A stretch of DNA of 64,000 nt from Bacteroidetes bacterium HGW-Bacteroidetes-5 (GCA_002842515.1 PHDC01000001.1:868001-932000); one strand, 5' to 3'; counted from the first letter of the stretch, positions 26,766-36,852 are shown. Numbers and translations: made by a program. The notes: a model not told the origin generated them from the sequence alone.

Positions 26766-28313
26766 ATGGAACTTACTGAGCTAAACGAACAGGAAATAAT
26801 TAGAAGAGAATCTCTTACGGCAATGAGAGAGCTGGGAATCGATCCATATCCGGCAGAACAGTACCCGGTTAATATTACCACTCAGGAGATTAAGGAGAGA
26901 TACAATCCAACCGAACCCAATCTCGCAGATATAACCATTGCAGGCAGAATTATGACCAGAAGAGTTATGGGAGCTGCCTCGTTTATGGAGTTACAAGATG
27001 AGACCGGCAGAATCCAGGTATATCTTAAGAGAGACGACATCTGCCCGGACGAGGATAAGACTCTGTACAACACCGTTTTCAAAAAATTACTAGATATAGG
27101 AGATATTGTAGGAATTAAAGGTTATGCCTTTATAACCAATGCCGGTGAACTCTCCGTTCACGCAAGAGAGATAAAGGTTTTGAGCAAATCTCTCAGAGTT
27201 CTTCCTATTGTAAAGGAGAAAGAGGGACAGAAGTACGATGCCTTTACCGATCCTGAGCAGAGATACCGTATGAGGTATGTAGATATGATTGTAAACCCCT
27301 CTGTACGAGAGCTATTTATCAAGCGTACAAAGATTATGAATACAATGAGGGAGTTCTTCAATCAGTACGGATATCTTGAAGTTGAAACCCCAATTCTTCA
27401 GCCCATTCCCGGAGGAGCAACTGCAAGACCATTCATTACTCACCATAATGCACTTGACATCCCGCTATATTTGAGAATAGCCAACGAACTCTACCTTAAA
27501 CGCCTTATTGTTGGAGGGTTCAATGGAGTTTACGAGTTCTCCAAAGATTTCCGCAACGAGGGTATGGACAGAACTCACAACCCGGAATTCACCGTACTTG
27601 AGATATATGTTGCATATAAAGACTACTTCTGGATGATGGAGTTTGTGGAGAAGATGATTGAGAAGGTGGCAATTGCTCTTCATAACAAGACAAATCTTAT
27701 TTTAGCAGATAAAGAGATAGAGTTCAAAGCACCATACAGAAGACTACCTATGCTGGATGCAATCAAGGAGTATGCAGGTGTAGATGTGGCAGGTATGGAT
27801 GAAGAGGGTTTGAGAGAGGCTTGTAAAAAGTTAAATGTGCCGGTTAACAACACAATGGGAGTCGGCAAACTGATAGATGCAATCTTTGGTGAGTATTGCG
27901 AAAAGCACCTTATTCAACCGACATTTATTACCGACTATCCGGTTGAGACATCTCCACTCACTAAACGGCATCGCACAAATCCTGCTTTGACGGAGAGATT
28001 TGAACTCTTCGTAAACGGGAAAGAGCTGGCTAATGCATATAGCGAATTGAACGACCCGATAGATCAACTTGAGCGGTTCCGTGACCAGGTTAAGCTTAAA
28101 GATAAAGGTGATGACGAGGCTATGTTTATAGATATGGACTTTATCAGGGCTCTGGAGTATGGTATGCCCCCTACCTCAGGAATGGGAATAGGAATTGACC
28201 GCCTCACTATGTTTCTTACAGATACCAACTCTATACAGGATGTACTCTTCTTTCCTCAGATGCGTCCCGAAAAAATCGTAAAACCAGATACTGAGAATAC
28301 TCAGAATCAATAA
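26766..28313 (+). CDS. lysS: Lysyl-tRNA synthetase (class II)
   Basis: Product of 515 residues. An N-terminal OB-fold anticodon-binding domain (about 55-165) precedes the class II core with motif 2 [15 protein letters not shown] and motif 3 [13 protein letters not shown]. It charges tRNA-Lys. Length and motifs are normal and the core looks intact. It heads a group with the methyltransferase (21 bp downstream) and aroE genes. Confidence 0.95.
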   Translation: MELTELNEQEIIRRESLTAMRELGIDPYPAEQYPVNITTQEIKERYNPTEPNLADITIAGRIMTRRVMGAASFMELQDETGRIQVYLKRDDICPDEDKTLYNTVFKKLLDIGDIVGIKGYAFITNAGELSVHAREIKVLSKSLRVLPIVKEKEGQKYDAFTDPEQRYRMRYVDMIVNPSVRELFIKRTKIMNTMREFFNQYGYLEVETPILQPIPGGATARPFITHHNALDIPLYLRIANELYLKRLIVGGFNGVYEFSKDFRNEGMDRTHNPEFTVLEIYVAYKDYFWMMEFVEKMIEKVAIALHNKTNLILADKEIEFKAPYRRLPMLDAIKEYAGVDVAGMDEEGLREACKKLNVPVNNTMGVGKLIDAIFGEYCEKHLIQPTFITDYPVETSPLTKRHRTNPALTERFELFVNGKELANAYSELNDPIDQLERFRDQVKLKDKGDDEAMFIDMDFIRALEYGMPPTSGMGIGIDRLTMFLTDTNSIQDVLFFPQMRPEKIVKPDTENTQNQ

Positions 28314-28334
28314 TATTAGTTTAATAATTCAAAA

Positions 28335-29150
28335 ATGTACATAGACACTCTCTCCTCCTCCAAAAACCCAAAAATCAAGGAGCTTCTGCTTCTTTCAGAA
28401 AAATCTAAAGAACGCAGGGAGAGAGCTCTGTTTGTGGTAGAGGGGAAGAGAGAGATAGAGGCGGCCCTTAGTGCAGGATACAAAATATATGAGCTTTTTC
28501 TATGCACCGGGTTATCAAACATCTTAAACTCCCAGGAGAGCGCCTCCCTTGAGAAACAATATCCCGCCGAAAAGTACTACTCTCTCACAGAGGAGGTCTA
28601 CTCAAAAGTAGCATACAGAGGTGGAACAGAGGGAGTCATAGCCATATTCAGATACAAAGCGCACACCTTAAAAGATATCTCCCTCAGTTCAAATCCTTTG
28701 ATTATAGTTCTGGAGAGTGTAGAGAAGCCGGGAAATCTTGGAGCTGTTTTGCGTACTGCAGATGCTGCCAATGCAGATGCCGTTATAGTTTGCGACCCAC
28801 TTACAGATCTGTTCAATCCAAACATTATAAGATCCAGTATCGGAGGAATATTCACCAATAAAGTGTGTGTCAGCTCTTCCGAAGAGACATATAAATGGCT
28901 CACAGATAATAATATCAAGATATTTGCAGCACAACTTCAGGATGCAGAGCTCTATTACAACTGCGATATGAGCGAAGCATCTGCAGTAGTTATGGGCACA
29001 GAGTCTCTGGGGCTTAAGCCCTTCTGGAGAGAGAGGGCTCACCACAGAATTAAGATTCCTATGTTGGGTAGCATAGACTCCCTCAATGTTTCGGTCTCTG
29101 CTGCAGTTATCTGTTTTGAAGCGTTAAGACAAAGAGAGTTCCGGAAATAG
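28335..29150 (+). CDS. SpoU/TrmH-family RNA 2'-O-methyltransferase
   Basis: Product of 271 residues. An N-terminal RlmB-like substrate-binding region (about 1-100) precedes the SPOUT knot with its three motifs: EKPGNLGAVLRTADA, MGTESLGL, and IPMLGSIDSLNVSVSAA. SAM binds in the knot. It probably methylates a ribose in rRNA or tRNA; the exact target cannot be told from sequence. It starts 21 bp after lysS and 8 bp before aroE. Confidence 0.88.
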   Translation: MYIDTLSSSKNPKIKELLLLSEKSKERRERALFVVEGKREIEAALSAGYKIYELFLCTGLSNILNSQESASLEKQYPAEKYYSLTEEVYSKVAYRGGTEGVIAIFRYKAHTLKDISLSSNPLIIVLESVEKPGNLGAVLRTADAANADAVIVCDPLTDLFNPNIIRSSIGGIFTNKVCVSSSEETYKWLTDNNIKIFAAQLQDAELYYNCDMSEASAVVMGTESLGLKPFWRERAHHRIKIPMLGSIDSLNVSVSAAVICFEALRQREFRK

Positions 29151-29158
29151 ATCTTCAA

Positions 29159-29908
29159 ATGAAAAAGTTTGCCTTAATCGGAAGCAACATATCTCACAGC
29201 CTGAGTCCTGCCCTTTTCCGGGCTGCCTACCACAGTAGTATGTTTAGTTATGATCTTATCGACTCACCCACCATTGAAGAGGCGATGGATATATTTATAC
29301 GCGAAGGCTACTCCGGGGCAAATGTTACATCACCCTATAAAGAGAGTGTTCTCAAATACTGCTCAAGTAGGGATCCGTTTGTGTCAAAAATCGGAGCTGC
29401 CAACTTAATTCTTTTTAACAGAGGCTCTCTCCACTGTCATAATACAGATTATTACGGGGTTAAGAATTCTCTTGAGGCAGCAATGGTAAAAGAGAGCAGA
29501 GCATTGGTGGTAGGTGCGGGAGGAGCAGCCAAGGCTGCAATTATCGCGTTGAAAGAGATGTCAATAGATGTAACCATCATCAACAGGACAGATACAAAAG
29601 CACAGGAGTTGGCAAAAGCGTTCCAAACCGATTGGCTCCCGCTGGAGAAATTTGAGAAAGTTATCCGGGAGTTTAGACTACTAATCTACACCATAGATGC
29701 TCCAATAGCCGGATTGGAGCGGGCTAACCTTATGCAACACACAGTTCTTGAGGCAAACTATAAAACCCCGCTTTTTAGTGATAGTAAGTGCAATAAATAT
29801 ATATCCGGTAAAGAGTGGCTTATATCCCAGGCCATTCCCTCTTTTAAACTTTTCACGCAAATGGAGCCCGACAGTAAAGCAATGTTTGAAGTGGCTGTTG
29901 ATTGCTAA
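29159..29908 (+). CDS. aroE: Shikimate dehydrogenase
   Basis: Product of 249 residues, slightly short for AroE (about 270). The substrate motif SHSLSPALF and the catalytic Lys in NVTSPYKE are present, as are the HNTDYYG substrate loop and an NADP-type VVGAGGAAKAA loop. It reduces 3-dehydroshikimate to shikimate with NADPH. It ends just before the ssb promoter. Confidence 0.88.
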   Translation: MKKFALIGSNISHSLSPALFRAAYHSSMFSYDLIDSPTIEEAMDIFIREGYSGANVTSPYKESVLKYCSSRDPFVSKIGAANLILFNRGSLHCHNTDYYGVKNSLEAAMVKESRALVVGAGGAAKAAIIALKEMSIDVTIINRTDTKAQELAKAFQTDWLPLEKFEKVIREFRLLIYTIDAPIAGLERANLMQHTVLEANYKTPLFSDSKCNKYISGKEWLISQAIPSFKLFTQMEPDSKAMFEVAVDC

Positions 29909-29923
29909 TTTTTTTTATCTTTG
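29898..29923 (+). promoter_or_regulatory. Candidate promoter for ssb
   Basis: TTG at 29898-29900 and TATCTTTG at 29916-29923 (15-nt gap) approximate the -33/-7 consensus. The TTG lies inside the end of aroE and the ssb ATG is 23 bp downstream of the -7 box. Confidence 0.4.
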
Positions 29924-29945
29924 TCTTTAGTTAATTGTAGTAATT

Positions 29946-30401
29946 ATGTCTCTGAACAAGGTAATGTTAATTGGGAATGTGGGGAGAGATCCGGATATCC
30001 GACACCTTGCAAACAATTCAATGATAGCCAGATTCCCTCTGGCAACATCGGAAAAATTCAAAACAAAGAGCGGAGAACTTCAGGAGCAGACAGAGTGGCA
30101 TAACATAGTATGCTGGAGAGCTCTTGCAGAGTTGGCAGAGAAGTATATAAAAAAGGGGACAAGGCTCTATATTGAGGGGAGAATCCGTACCAACAGCTGG
30201 ATAGATAAATCTACTCAGGAGAAAAAGTATGCAACAGAGATCTTTGCAGATAGTATACTGCTTCTGGACAGAGCCAGTGACGAAAGTCGTAAAAGCATAG
30301 ACAAAGATTCCGGCGACAGCAGGGCAAAGATTGAAGAGATTATTAACAAAATGAGCGAAAGCAGAGCAGAATCCTCAGAGATAGAGGATTTGCCGTTTTA
30401 A
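29946..30401 (+). CDS. ssb: Single-stranded DNA-binding protein
   Basis: Product of 151 residues. The OB-fold core (about 1-105) starts with MSLNKVMLIGNVGRDPD and holds WHNIVCWRALAE. A flexible linker follows and the tail ends in EIEDLPF, the acidic tip that recruits partner proteins. It protects single-stranded DNA in replication and repair. purA starts 13 bp downstream. Confidence 0.93.
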   Translation: MSLNKVMLIGNVGRDPDIRHLANNSMIARFPLATSEKFKTKSGELQEQTEWHNIVCWRALAELAEKYIKKGTRLYIEGRIRTNSWIDKSTQEKKYATEIFADSILLLDRASDESRKSIDKDSGDSRAKIEEIINKMSESRAESSEIEDLPF

Positions 30402-30414
30402 ATTAGAAAAATAT

Positions 30415-31683
30415 ATGAAAGTTGATGTAGTACTGGGTCTCCAGTGGGGAGATGAGGGGAAAGGTAAAATTGTAGATGTTCTGGCAAAAAATTATCCGGT
30501 GATTGCCCGTTTCCAGGGTGGGCCAAATGCAGGCCACTCCCTGCAGTTTGAAGATAAGAAGTTTGTATTGCACACTATTCCTTCCGGAGTTTTTCGCAAA
30601 AATACCCAAAACATTATTGGAAACGGCGTTGTAATTGATCCTATCATCTTTATGGAGGAGTGTCTAAAGCTTGAAGAGATTGATGTTCCCGTAAAAGAGC
30701 GAATATTTATCTCCAAAAAAGCTCACCTTATTCTACCCAGCCACAGAGTTATTGATGCAGCCTCAGAAGAGGCAAAAGGGGCTTCAAAAATTGGCTCTAC
30801 GCTAAAAGGAATTGGGCCAACCTATATGGACAAGACAGGTCGCAACGGAATAAGGGTCGGAGATATTCTCACTCCCGACTTTGCAGATAGATACAATACC
30901 CTTAAAAACAAACATATCTCAACTCTTAAACAGTTCGATTTCAGTTATGATCTTCAAGAGAGAGAGGCTCAGTGGTTTGAAGCCGTGGAGTATCTTAAAG
31001 AGTTCCAGCTCATAGACGGGGAGTATGTTATCAACCATCTTCTCCAAGAGAGCAAACGGGTTCTTGCAGAGGGGGCGCAAGGCTCTCTCCTGGATATAGA
31101 TTTTGGCTCCTACCCTTTTGTAACCTCTTCAAATACAACCTGTGCAGGAGCTTGTACCGGTCTTGGAGTTGCTCCAAAACAGATAGGCTCCGTATATGGT
31201 ATCTTCAAGGCATATTGCACCAGAGTAGGTAGCGGTCCATTCCCGACAGAGTTGAATAACTCAACCGGAGAGATGCTCAGAGAGCTTGGGTCGGAATTTG
31301 GCGCCACAACCGGGAGACCTCGCAGGACAGGATGGCTGGATCTGGTTGCCCTGAAATATGCCGTGATGATAAACGGAGTTGACCAGCTTATTATGATGAA
31401 GGCAGATGTTCTTGACACTTTTGAGACACTCTCTGTAGCAATTCATTATAAAGTAGACGGCAAAATTACCGACTGCGTACCTTACGATACTTTTGCTCAA
31501 ATTGAGCCGGTATATAAAGAGTTCAAAGGATGGAAAAGAGACCTTACCAAGATATCGAAAGAGGAGGACCTTCCGTTCGAATTTATGAACTATGTCAGGT
31601 TTATAGAAAAAGAGGTGGGAGTTCCGATTATGATCATCTCACTCGGGCCGGACAGAGATCAAACCATCATAAGAACCAGCTAG
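30415..31683 (+). CDS. purA: Adenylosuccinate synthetase
   Basis: Product of 422 residues. The N-terminal GTP loop GLQWGDEGKGK and NAGHS, and the TTGRPRRTGWLD segment near 300 are diagnostic. It converts IMP and aspartate to adenylosuccinate with GTP, the first committed AMP step. Length is normal. Confidence 0.95.
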   Translation: MKVDVVLGLQWGDEGKGKIVDVLAKNYPVIARFQGGPNAGHSLQFEDKKFVLHTIPSGVFRKNTQNIIGNGVVIDPIIFMEECLKLEEIDVPVKERIFISKKAHLILPSHRVIDAASEEAKGASKIGSTLKGIGPTYMDKTGRNGIRVGDILTPDFADRYNTLKNKHISTLKQFDFSYDLQEREAQWFEAVEYLKEFQLIDGEYVINHLLQESKRVLAEGAQGSLLDIDFGSYPFVTSSNTTCAGACTGLGVAPKQIGSVYGIFKAYCTRVGSGPFPTELNNSTGEMLRELGSEFGATTGRPRRTGWLDLVALKYAVMINGVDQLIMMKADVLDTFETLSVAIHYKVDGKITDCVPYDTFAQIEPVYKEFKGWKRDLTKISKEEDLPFEFMNYVRFIEKEVGVPIMIISLGPDRDQTIIRTS

Positions 31684-31719
31684 AATCTCAGAAAAATTTA
31701 ATCCTAAATATAATAATCA

Positions 31720-33096
31720 ATGAAAACTAAAACAGCCCAGTTAAGAGATTCAGCATCTACCAGATGGCTAATGTTGCTATTGGTCGCATTAACAATGTTT
31801 GCTGCCTATGTAGCATCCGATGTATTCTCCCCTTTACAAACCCTGCTTGAAAAGCATAATTTGTGGAATCCGACCGAGTATGGCTGGTTCTCCGGATCTT
31901 ATTCAATTTTCAATGTGTTTCTTGGGATGCTAATTTTTGGCGGACTTATCCTTGATAAAAAAGGGATTCGTTTCAGCGGAATTCTCTCAAGTGCACTTAT
32001 GGTAATAGGTATTGCCATTAAGTATTGGGCTATCTCAAACGACGCTCTTCTTGACACAACAATGAGATTCTTTGGTGACGAGTATAAGATGCAGGTTGTT
32101 TGGGCAGTAGTTGGTTTTGGGATATTTGGTGTTGGAGCAGAGGTTGCCGGAATTACTGTAAGTAAGGCTATCGTAAAGTGGTTCAAAGGCAAAGAGCTTG
32201 CATTGGCTATGGGTATGCAGCTTTCGCTGGCAAGATTGGGCTCAGCGGCAGCTCTCGCTTTCTCTCCTATGATTGCCGTAAAATTTGCAAGCGTAAGTAC
32301 CCCTGTACTATTCGGGCTTGTTCTGTTGGTTTTAGGTGGATTGAGTTTTGTTATCTACTCAATTTATGACAGAAGGCTGGATAAGCAGATAAAAGCAGAC
32401 GAAACCGAGCCGGAAGAGTCTTTCAATATGAAAGATGTTAAGGATATTCTCTCAAACAAAGGCTTCTGGTTAATAGCCATCCTTTGTGTAGTATTCTACT
32501 CTGCAGTCTTTCCGTTTCTAAAATATGCTGCCGGGCTTATGCAGTATAAATTTGGCGTAGATCCGGAGCTTTCCGGGCTTATCCCGAGTATGCTACCTTT
32601 CGGGGCTATCATCCTAACTCCTCTCTTCGGAAGAATCTATGACAAAATCGGACACGGAGCAGACCTTATGATTGGAGGTTCTGTCCTGCTTGTCTCTGTA
32701 CATATACTTTTTGCAATGCCGTTTATTACACAGTGGTGGATCGCAATTATACTTATGGTTCTACTGGGAATAGCTTTCTCTATGGTACCATCTGCAATGT
32801 GGCCGTCACTTGCCAAGATTATGCCTGAGAGACAACTTGGAACAACCTACGCACTCACTTTCTACATTCAGAATATCGGTCTTATGATTGTACCTATCCT
32901 CATTGGAAGCGTACTTAAAAACTACTGCGTTATTACAACAATAGAAAATGGAGTAGCGGTAAATACATACGAATATACTCTTCCAATGTCAATCTTTGCC
33001 GGAATCTGTTCACTTGCAATTATTGTTTCTCTGCTTCTTAAGAGAGTAGACAAGAAGATGGGTTACGGTCTTCAATTACCTAACATTAAAAAATAG
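31720..33096 (+). CDS. Major facilitator superfamily transporter
   Basis: Product of 458 residues with about 12 predicted membrane helices in two halves and a polar central loop near residues 215-245. The family is clear by helix pattern, but the usual sugar or drug motifs are weak and the substrate is not predictable. It lies 36 bp after purA and 14 bp before dxs, so co-transcription is possible. Confidence 0.8.
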   Translation: MKTKTAQLRDSASTRWLMLLLVALTMFAAYVASDVFSPLQTLLEKHNLWNPTEYGWFSGSYSIFNVFLGMLIFGGLILDKKGIRFSGILSSALMVIGIAIKYWAISNDALLDTTMRFFGDEYKMQVVWAVVGFGIFGVGAEVAGITVSKAIVKWFKGKELALAMGMQLSLARLGSAAALAFSPMIAVKFASVSTPVLFGLVLLVLGGLSFVIYSIYDRRLDKQIKADETEPEESFNMKDVKDILSNKGFWLIAILCVVFYSAVFPFLKYAAGLMQYKFGVDPELSGLIPSMLPFGAIILTPLFGRIYDKIGHGADLMIGGSVLLVSVHILFAMPFITQWWIAIILMVLLGIAFSMVPSAMWPSLAKIMPERQLGTTYALTFYIQNIGLMIVPILIGSVLKNYCVITTIENGVAVNTYEYTLPMSIFAGICSLAIIVSLLLKRVDKKMGYGLQLPNIKK

Positions 33097-33110
33097 CACT
33101 ATATTCAAAT

Positions 33111-34979
33111 ATGGAAGTACTCAGTAAGATAAACTCCCCCGACGACCTAAAAGAGCTGGACATTAAAGACCTTGAGAAACTTTGTGTAGAGTTGAGGGAT
33201 CACATCTTAACCTGTTGCGCAAAGAATCCGGGTCATATCGGAGCCAGTTTGGGCACTGTTGAACTTACTGTTGCACTTCACTATCTCTATAATACTCCAG
33301 TTGATAAGATTGTATGGGATGTAGGTCATCAGGCCTACTCCCATAAGGTCTTAACAGGAAGAAGAGACTCATTTATCAACAACCGAAAATATAAAGGTAT
33401 CAGCGGTTTTCCCAAGATGAGTGAGAGTGAGTACGATTCCTTCGGGGTTGGACACTCCTCTACATCAATCTCTGCTGCTCTTGGAATGGTGGTGGCTGCC
33501 GGGTTAAAAAAGACAAACGAGAAGGTTGTTGCCGTAATTGGTGATGGTGCCCTAACCGGTGGGCTTGCCTTTGAAGGGCTCAACAATGCAGGGGCGCAAA
33601 AATCAGATCTGCTGGTAATTCTAAACGATAATCAGATATCAATTGACGCCAATGTGGGTGCTCTTCATAACTATCTTTTGAAGATCACAACATCTCAGAT
33701 ATACAACGAAACAAAAAACAAAATTTGGAGAGTAATCGGTTCCCAAAAGCTCAAAAAATTGTTTAAGAATTTTATGTTTAGTACCAAAATGGCATTTTTC
33801 CGTAGCGGATCCATCTTTGAATCTCTGGGGTTTCGCTATTTTGGTGTTATTGACGGGAACAATCTGCCGCTGCTAATCAAAACTATAAGTGACATAAAGG
33901 AGATTCCCGGTCCTAAACTTCTGCACATAATAACAAAAAAGGGTAAAGGGTTCCAGCCTGCAGAAAAAGATCAGGTTTTGTGGCACGCTCCGGGCACATT
34001 TGATAAAAATACCGGAGAGAGAATTTCTGGCAGCGATAATAAGAAGAGCAGATACCAGGATGTTTTCGGCGAGACGCTGCTTCGTCTTGCCAGAGAGAAT
34101 GAGAAGATTGTCGGGATTACTCCTGCAATGCCTTCCGGATGTTCTATGAACATTATAATGAAAGAGATGCCGGAAAGAGCCTTTGACGTGGGAATTGCCG
34201 AACAACACGCTGTAACCTTCTCTGCAGGGCTTGCTGCCCAAGGGCTGCTACCCTACTGTAACATCTATTCCAGCTTTATGCAAAGAGCATACGACAGCGT
34301 GATTCACGATGTGGCTACTCAAAAGTTAAAGGTAATCTTCTGTCTGGACAGGGGTGGTCTTGTGGGAGAAGATGGAGCAACTCACCACGGTGTCTTCGAC
34401 CTTGCCTACTTTAGATGTATCCCGAACCTCACGATTTTTTCTCCCCTAAACGAAGTTGAGCTTAAAGATATTTTACACTCTGTACAATCTCCCGAATATG
34501 GCGCTACTGTTATCCGGTACCCCAGAGGCTACGGAGAGGGTCTGGATTGGAGAGGAAATTTTAACTTCATTAAACCCGGGAAGGCACAACTTTTGCAGGA
34601 TGGAGGTGATATCGCCATTTTATCAATCGGGCCGGTTGGGAATTTGGTACAAAAAGCAATAGAAAAAGCAAAAGAGGCAGGAATAAATACACTCCATTAC
34701 AATATGCGTTTTTTAAAACCGATAGATACCAATGCTCTTGAGTATATGTCAAAAAAATGCAAAGCTGTAATAACGGTAGAGGACGGATCCGTTCAAGGCG
34801 GTCTTTTTTCTGCTGTTTCGGAATATATAGCTGCAAACTCATTGGGAATAAAAATAATAGGGCTTGGAGTACCGGACAGATTCATCGAGCAGGGAACAGT
34901 TGCCGAGTTGGTAGCTGAATGCGGTTACGATGCAGATGGCATTTATAATACAATAATGGATGTCACACGAAAAAAATAG
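33111..34979 (+). CDS. dxs: 1-Deoxy-D-xylulose-5-phosphate synthase
   Basis: Product of 622 residues. The NPGHIGASLG segment, the TPP-binding GDGALTGG...NDN motif and the catalytic region DVGIAEQHAVTFSAG are present. The enzyme condenses pyruvate and glyceraldehyde-3-phosphate, the first step of the MEP isoprenoid pathway. Its end overlaps the start of the FeoB-like gene by 20 bp in another frame. Confidence 0.94.
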   Translation: MEVLSKINSPDDLKELDIKDLEKLCVELRDHILTCCAKNPGHIGASLGTVELTVALHYLYNTPVDKIVWDVGHQAYSHKVLTGRRDSFINNRKYKGISGFPKMSESEYDSFGVGHSSTSISAALGMVVAAGLKKTNEKVVAVIGDGALTGGLAFEGLNNAGAQKSDLLVILNDNQISIDANVGALHNYLLKITTSQIYNETKNKIWRVIGSQKLKKLFKNFMFSTKMAFFRSGSIFESLGFRYFGVIDGNNLPLLIKTISDIKEIPGPKLLHIITKKGKGFQPAEKDQVLWHAPGTFDKNTGERISGSDNKKSRYQDVFGETLLRLARENEKIVGITPAMPSGCSMNIIMKEMPERAFDVGIAEQHAVTFSAGLAAQGLLPYCNIYSSFMQRAYDSVIHDVATQKLKVIFCLDRGGLVGEDGATHHGVFDLAYFRCIPNLTIFSPLNEVELKDILHSVQSPEYGATVIRYPRGYGEGLDWRGNFNFIKPGKAQLLQDGGDIAILSIGPVGNLVQKAIEKAKEAGINTLHYNMRFLKPIDTNALEYMSKKCKAVITVEDGSVQGGLFSAVSEYIAANSLGIKIIGLGVPDRFIEQGTVAELVAECGYDADGIYNTIMDVTRKK

Positions 34980-36348
34980 TAAGCCTGTTGTCTCATTTGA
35001 TCAAAGTACTTACAGAAAAGGAAATTTCAAACACAAACACCACGGTAGAGGTGAGGGGCCGGAAAAAGAGGGACGAAAACACGAGAAGAGGCACAAGCAT
35101 CATTTCGGCAGGCAGCACGAATACAGCGAAGAGCAAACCCGAAAAGCAGACTCGTTTCTGACTCACCCAATCTGGGGTCTTGTCTCATTCATCTTTATAA
35201 TCTGGATGATCTTCTTCTTTACCTTCCGGCTCGGAGCGTATCCGCAGGCAGGTATTGAGTGGCTTATGGATAAGGGGGCTCTCTTTATTCAGGAGAGTAT
35301 GGCTCAGGGGTGGGTCTCAGATTTTCTCAGCCAGGGGGTGATAATGGGTGTGGGAAGCGTTCTTGCTTTTCTACCCAACATTCTGATTCTTTTCTTCTTC
35401 CTCTCACTGCTTCAGGAGACTGAATATATCTCAAGAGCGGCTACTATTATGGATAGATATATGCATAAAATCGGGCTGCACGGGAGTTCATTTATCCCCC
35501 TGTTAATGGGGTTTGGTTGCAATGTTCCTGCAATTATGGCTACCAGGACAATAAAAAGGAAATCCGACAGGATCCTTACGATGCTAATGATACCATATAT
35601 CCCCTGCAGCGCTAGAATACCCACATTCCTGCTTTTTTCGGGAATATTTTTCCCGGACAATCAGGTTCTTGCACTAAGCTTGCTCTATTTCGGCGGTATT
35701 CTCACAGGTGTATTTATGGCCCTTCTGTTTAAGAGACTCTTCTTCAATTTTGGAATAAAGGATTATGCAATTCCGCTTCCGTGCTATAAAAGACCCTCGT
35801 TTATATACTCTGTAAACAATATGTGGAATGCTGCCTGGGAGTATGTTAAAAAAATCGGAACCGTTGTATTGCTGGCTGTAATTATTGTTTGGGCACTTGA
35901 CTACTTACCCCTTAAAGATAAGAGCAATCCTCAGGTTGAGAGAGTATCCTATCTGGAGAGATTTGGTAAAGTTGTAGAACCTGCGCTTGCTCCTCTGGGA
36001 TTTGACTGGAAGATGAGCGTCTCCCTTGTAACCGGAATAACTGCAAAAGAATTTATAATTAGCACATTAGGAGTTGTATACAAAGCAGAGGAGGTTCCCG
36101 TGGAGGGTGAGCAGGTGAGCACATCACTAATGGCCAGGATAAAAGAGGAGGAGATGTTCAACAAAGCAAATGCCCTCTCGTTTATGATATTTGCGCTTCT
36201 ATATATGCCGTGCGTTGCTACAGCCTACACAATAAGAAAGGAGACCGGTACCTGGAAATGGGCACTGCTGTCTATTTTCTCAACAATTGCAGTGGCCTGG
36301 ATTGCAGCATTTTTTGCATATAAAATCGGGTTATTGTTATTGGTTTAA
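34960..36348 (+). CDS. FeoB-like iron permease without GTPase domain
   Basis: Product of 462 residues. The first 60 residues are Lys/His/Arg-rich with nine histidines (H3, 25, 27, 28, 41, 45, 47, 48, 53). The rest matches the FeoB membrane part: a Gate motif with MGFGCNVPAIMATRT (Cys187 region), PYIPCSARIP (212-221), and VTGITAKEFIIS. FeoB normally has an N-terminal Ras-like GTPase domain of about 200 residues with a P-loop; none is present here. No FeoA or separate GTPase gene lies nearby. Either it is a split FeoB with a partner elsewhere or a transporter of a different kind. It overlaps dxs by 20 bp. Confidence 0.8.
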   Translation: MSHEKNSKPVVSFDQSTYRKGNFKHKHHGRGEGPEKEGRKHEKRHKHHFGRQHEYSEEQTRKADSFLTHPIWGLVSFIFIIWMIFFFTFRLGAYPQAGIEWLMDKGALFIQESMAQGWVSDFLSQGVIMGVGSVLAFLPNILILFFFLSLLQETEYISRAATIMDRYMHKIGLHGSSFIPLLMGFGCNVPAIMATRTIKRKSDRILTMLMIPYIPCSARIPTFLLFSGIFFPDNQVLALSLLYFGGILTGVFMALLFKRLFFNFGIKDYAIPLPCYKRPSFIYSVNNMWNAAWEYVKKIGTVVLLAVIIVWALDYLPLKDKSNPQVERVSYLERFGKVVEPALAPLGFDWKMSVSLVTGITAKEFIISTLGVVYKAEEVPVEGEQVSTSLMARIKEEEMFNKANALSFMIFALLYMPCVATAYTIRKETGTWKWALLSIFSTIAVAWIAAFFAYKIGLLLLV

Positions 36349-36387
36349 TAATAAATATGTGGTTTGCAACAATAATTCTATATTTTT

Positions 36388-36418
36388 TTTGGAGTTTAAT
36401 CAAAAACATATATCTTTG
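36388..36418 (+). promoter_or_regulatory. Promoter of the tRNA-tuf block
   Basis: TTTG at 36388-36391, a 19-nt spacer and TATCTTTG at 36411-36418 match the Bacteroidota consensus well. The first tRNA begins 35 nt downstream. Confidence 0.7.
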
Positions 36419-36453
36419 CAGTCCCCAAATTTAGCAGGGGAATTTGATATAAT

Positions 36454-36527
36454 GCCGATGTAGCTCAGTTGGCCAGAGCAGCTGATTTGTAATCAGCTGG
36501 TCGGGGGTTCGAATCCCTCCATCGGCT
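36454..36527 (+). tRNA. tRNA-Thr (TGT)
   Basis: A 74-nt cloverleaf: the acceptor stem GCCGATG/CATCGGC is perfect, the anticodon stem GCTGA/TCAGC flanks TGT in the loop TTTGTAA, and the T-arm has GTTCGAATC. CCA is not encoded. Confidence 0.95.
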
Positions 36528-36556
36528 CTAGATAAGTTTTTTGAAATGTTAACATT

Positions 36557-36639
36557 GGGGAGATACCAAAGTGGCCAACTGGGGCAGACTGTAAATCTGC
36601 TGGCGTACGCCTTCGTAGGTTCGAATCCTGCTCTCCCCA
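36557..36639 (+). tRNA. tRNA-Tyr (GTA)
   Basis: An 83-nt tRNA with acceptor stem GGGGAGA/TCTCCCC, anticodon GTA between GCAGA and TCTGC stems, and a long variable arm, as expected for tRNA-Tyr. CCA is not encoded. Confidence 0.95.
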
Positions 36640-36654
36640 CTTTTTTATTTGATT

Positions 36655-36727
36655 GCGGAAGTAGCTCAGTTGGTAGAGCATCAGCCTTCCAAGCTGAGGG
36701 TCGCGAGTTCGAACCTCGTCTTCCGCT
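36655..36727 (+). tRNA. tRNA-Gly (TCC)
   Basis: A 73-nt cloverleaf with acceptor stem GCGGAAG/CTTCCGC and anticodon TCC between TCAGC and GCTGA stems. T-loop GTTCGAACC. CCA is not encoded. Confidence 0.95.
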
Positions 36728-36736
36728 CTTTAGTAA

Positions 36737-36808
36737 GCCAGTGTAGCTCAGAGGTAGAGCGCTTCCTTGGTAAGGAAGAGGTCACGGGTTCAATTCCCGT
36801 CACCGGCT
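36737..36808 (+). tRNA. tRNA-Thr (GGT)
   Basis: A 72-nt cloverleaf with anticodon GGT between CTTCC and GGAAG stems. The acceptor stem GCCAGTG/CACCGGC has one A4-C69 mismatch; the other six pairs are Watson-Crick. It stands 44 nt before tuf. Confidence 0.93.
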
Positions 36809-36852
36809 CTACAAGTGTGCAAAAAAATTAATTTAATTAAAAATCTATTATT

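Noticed and set aside
36431..36831. Short frames on both strands over the tRNA cluster
   Set aside because: They lie within tRNA genes; such tRNA antisense peptides are common database artefacts.
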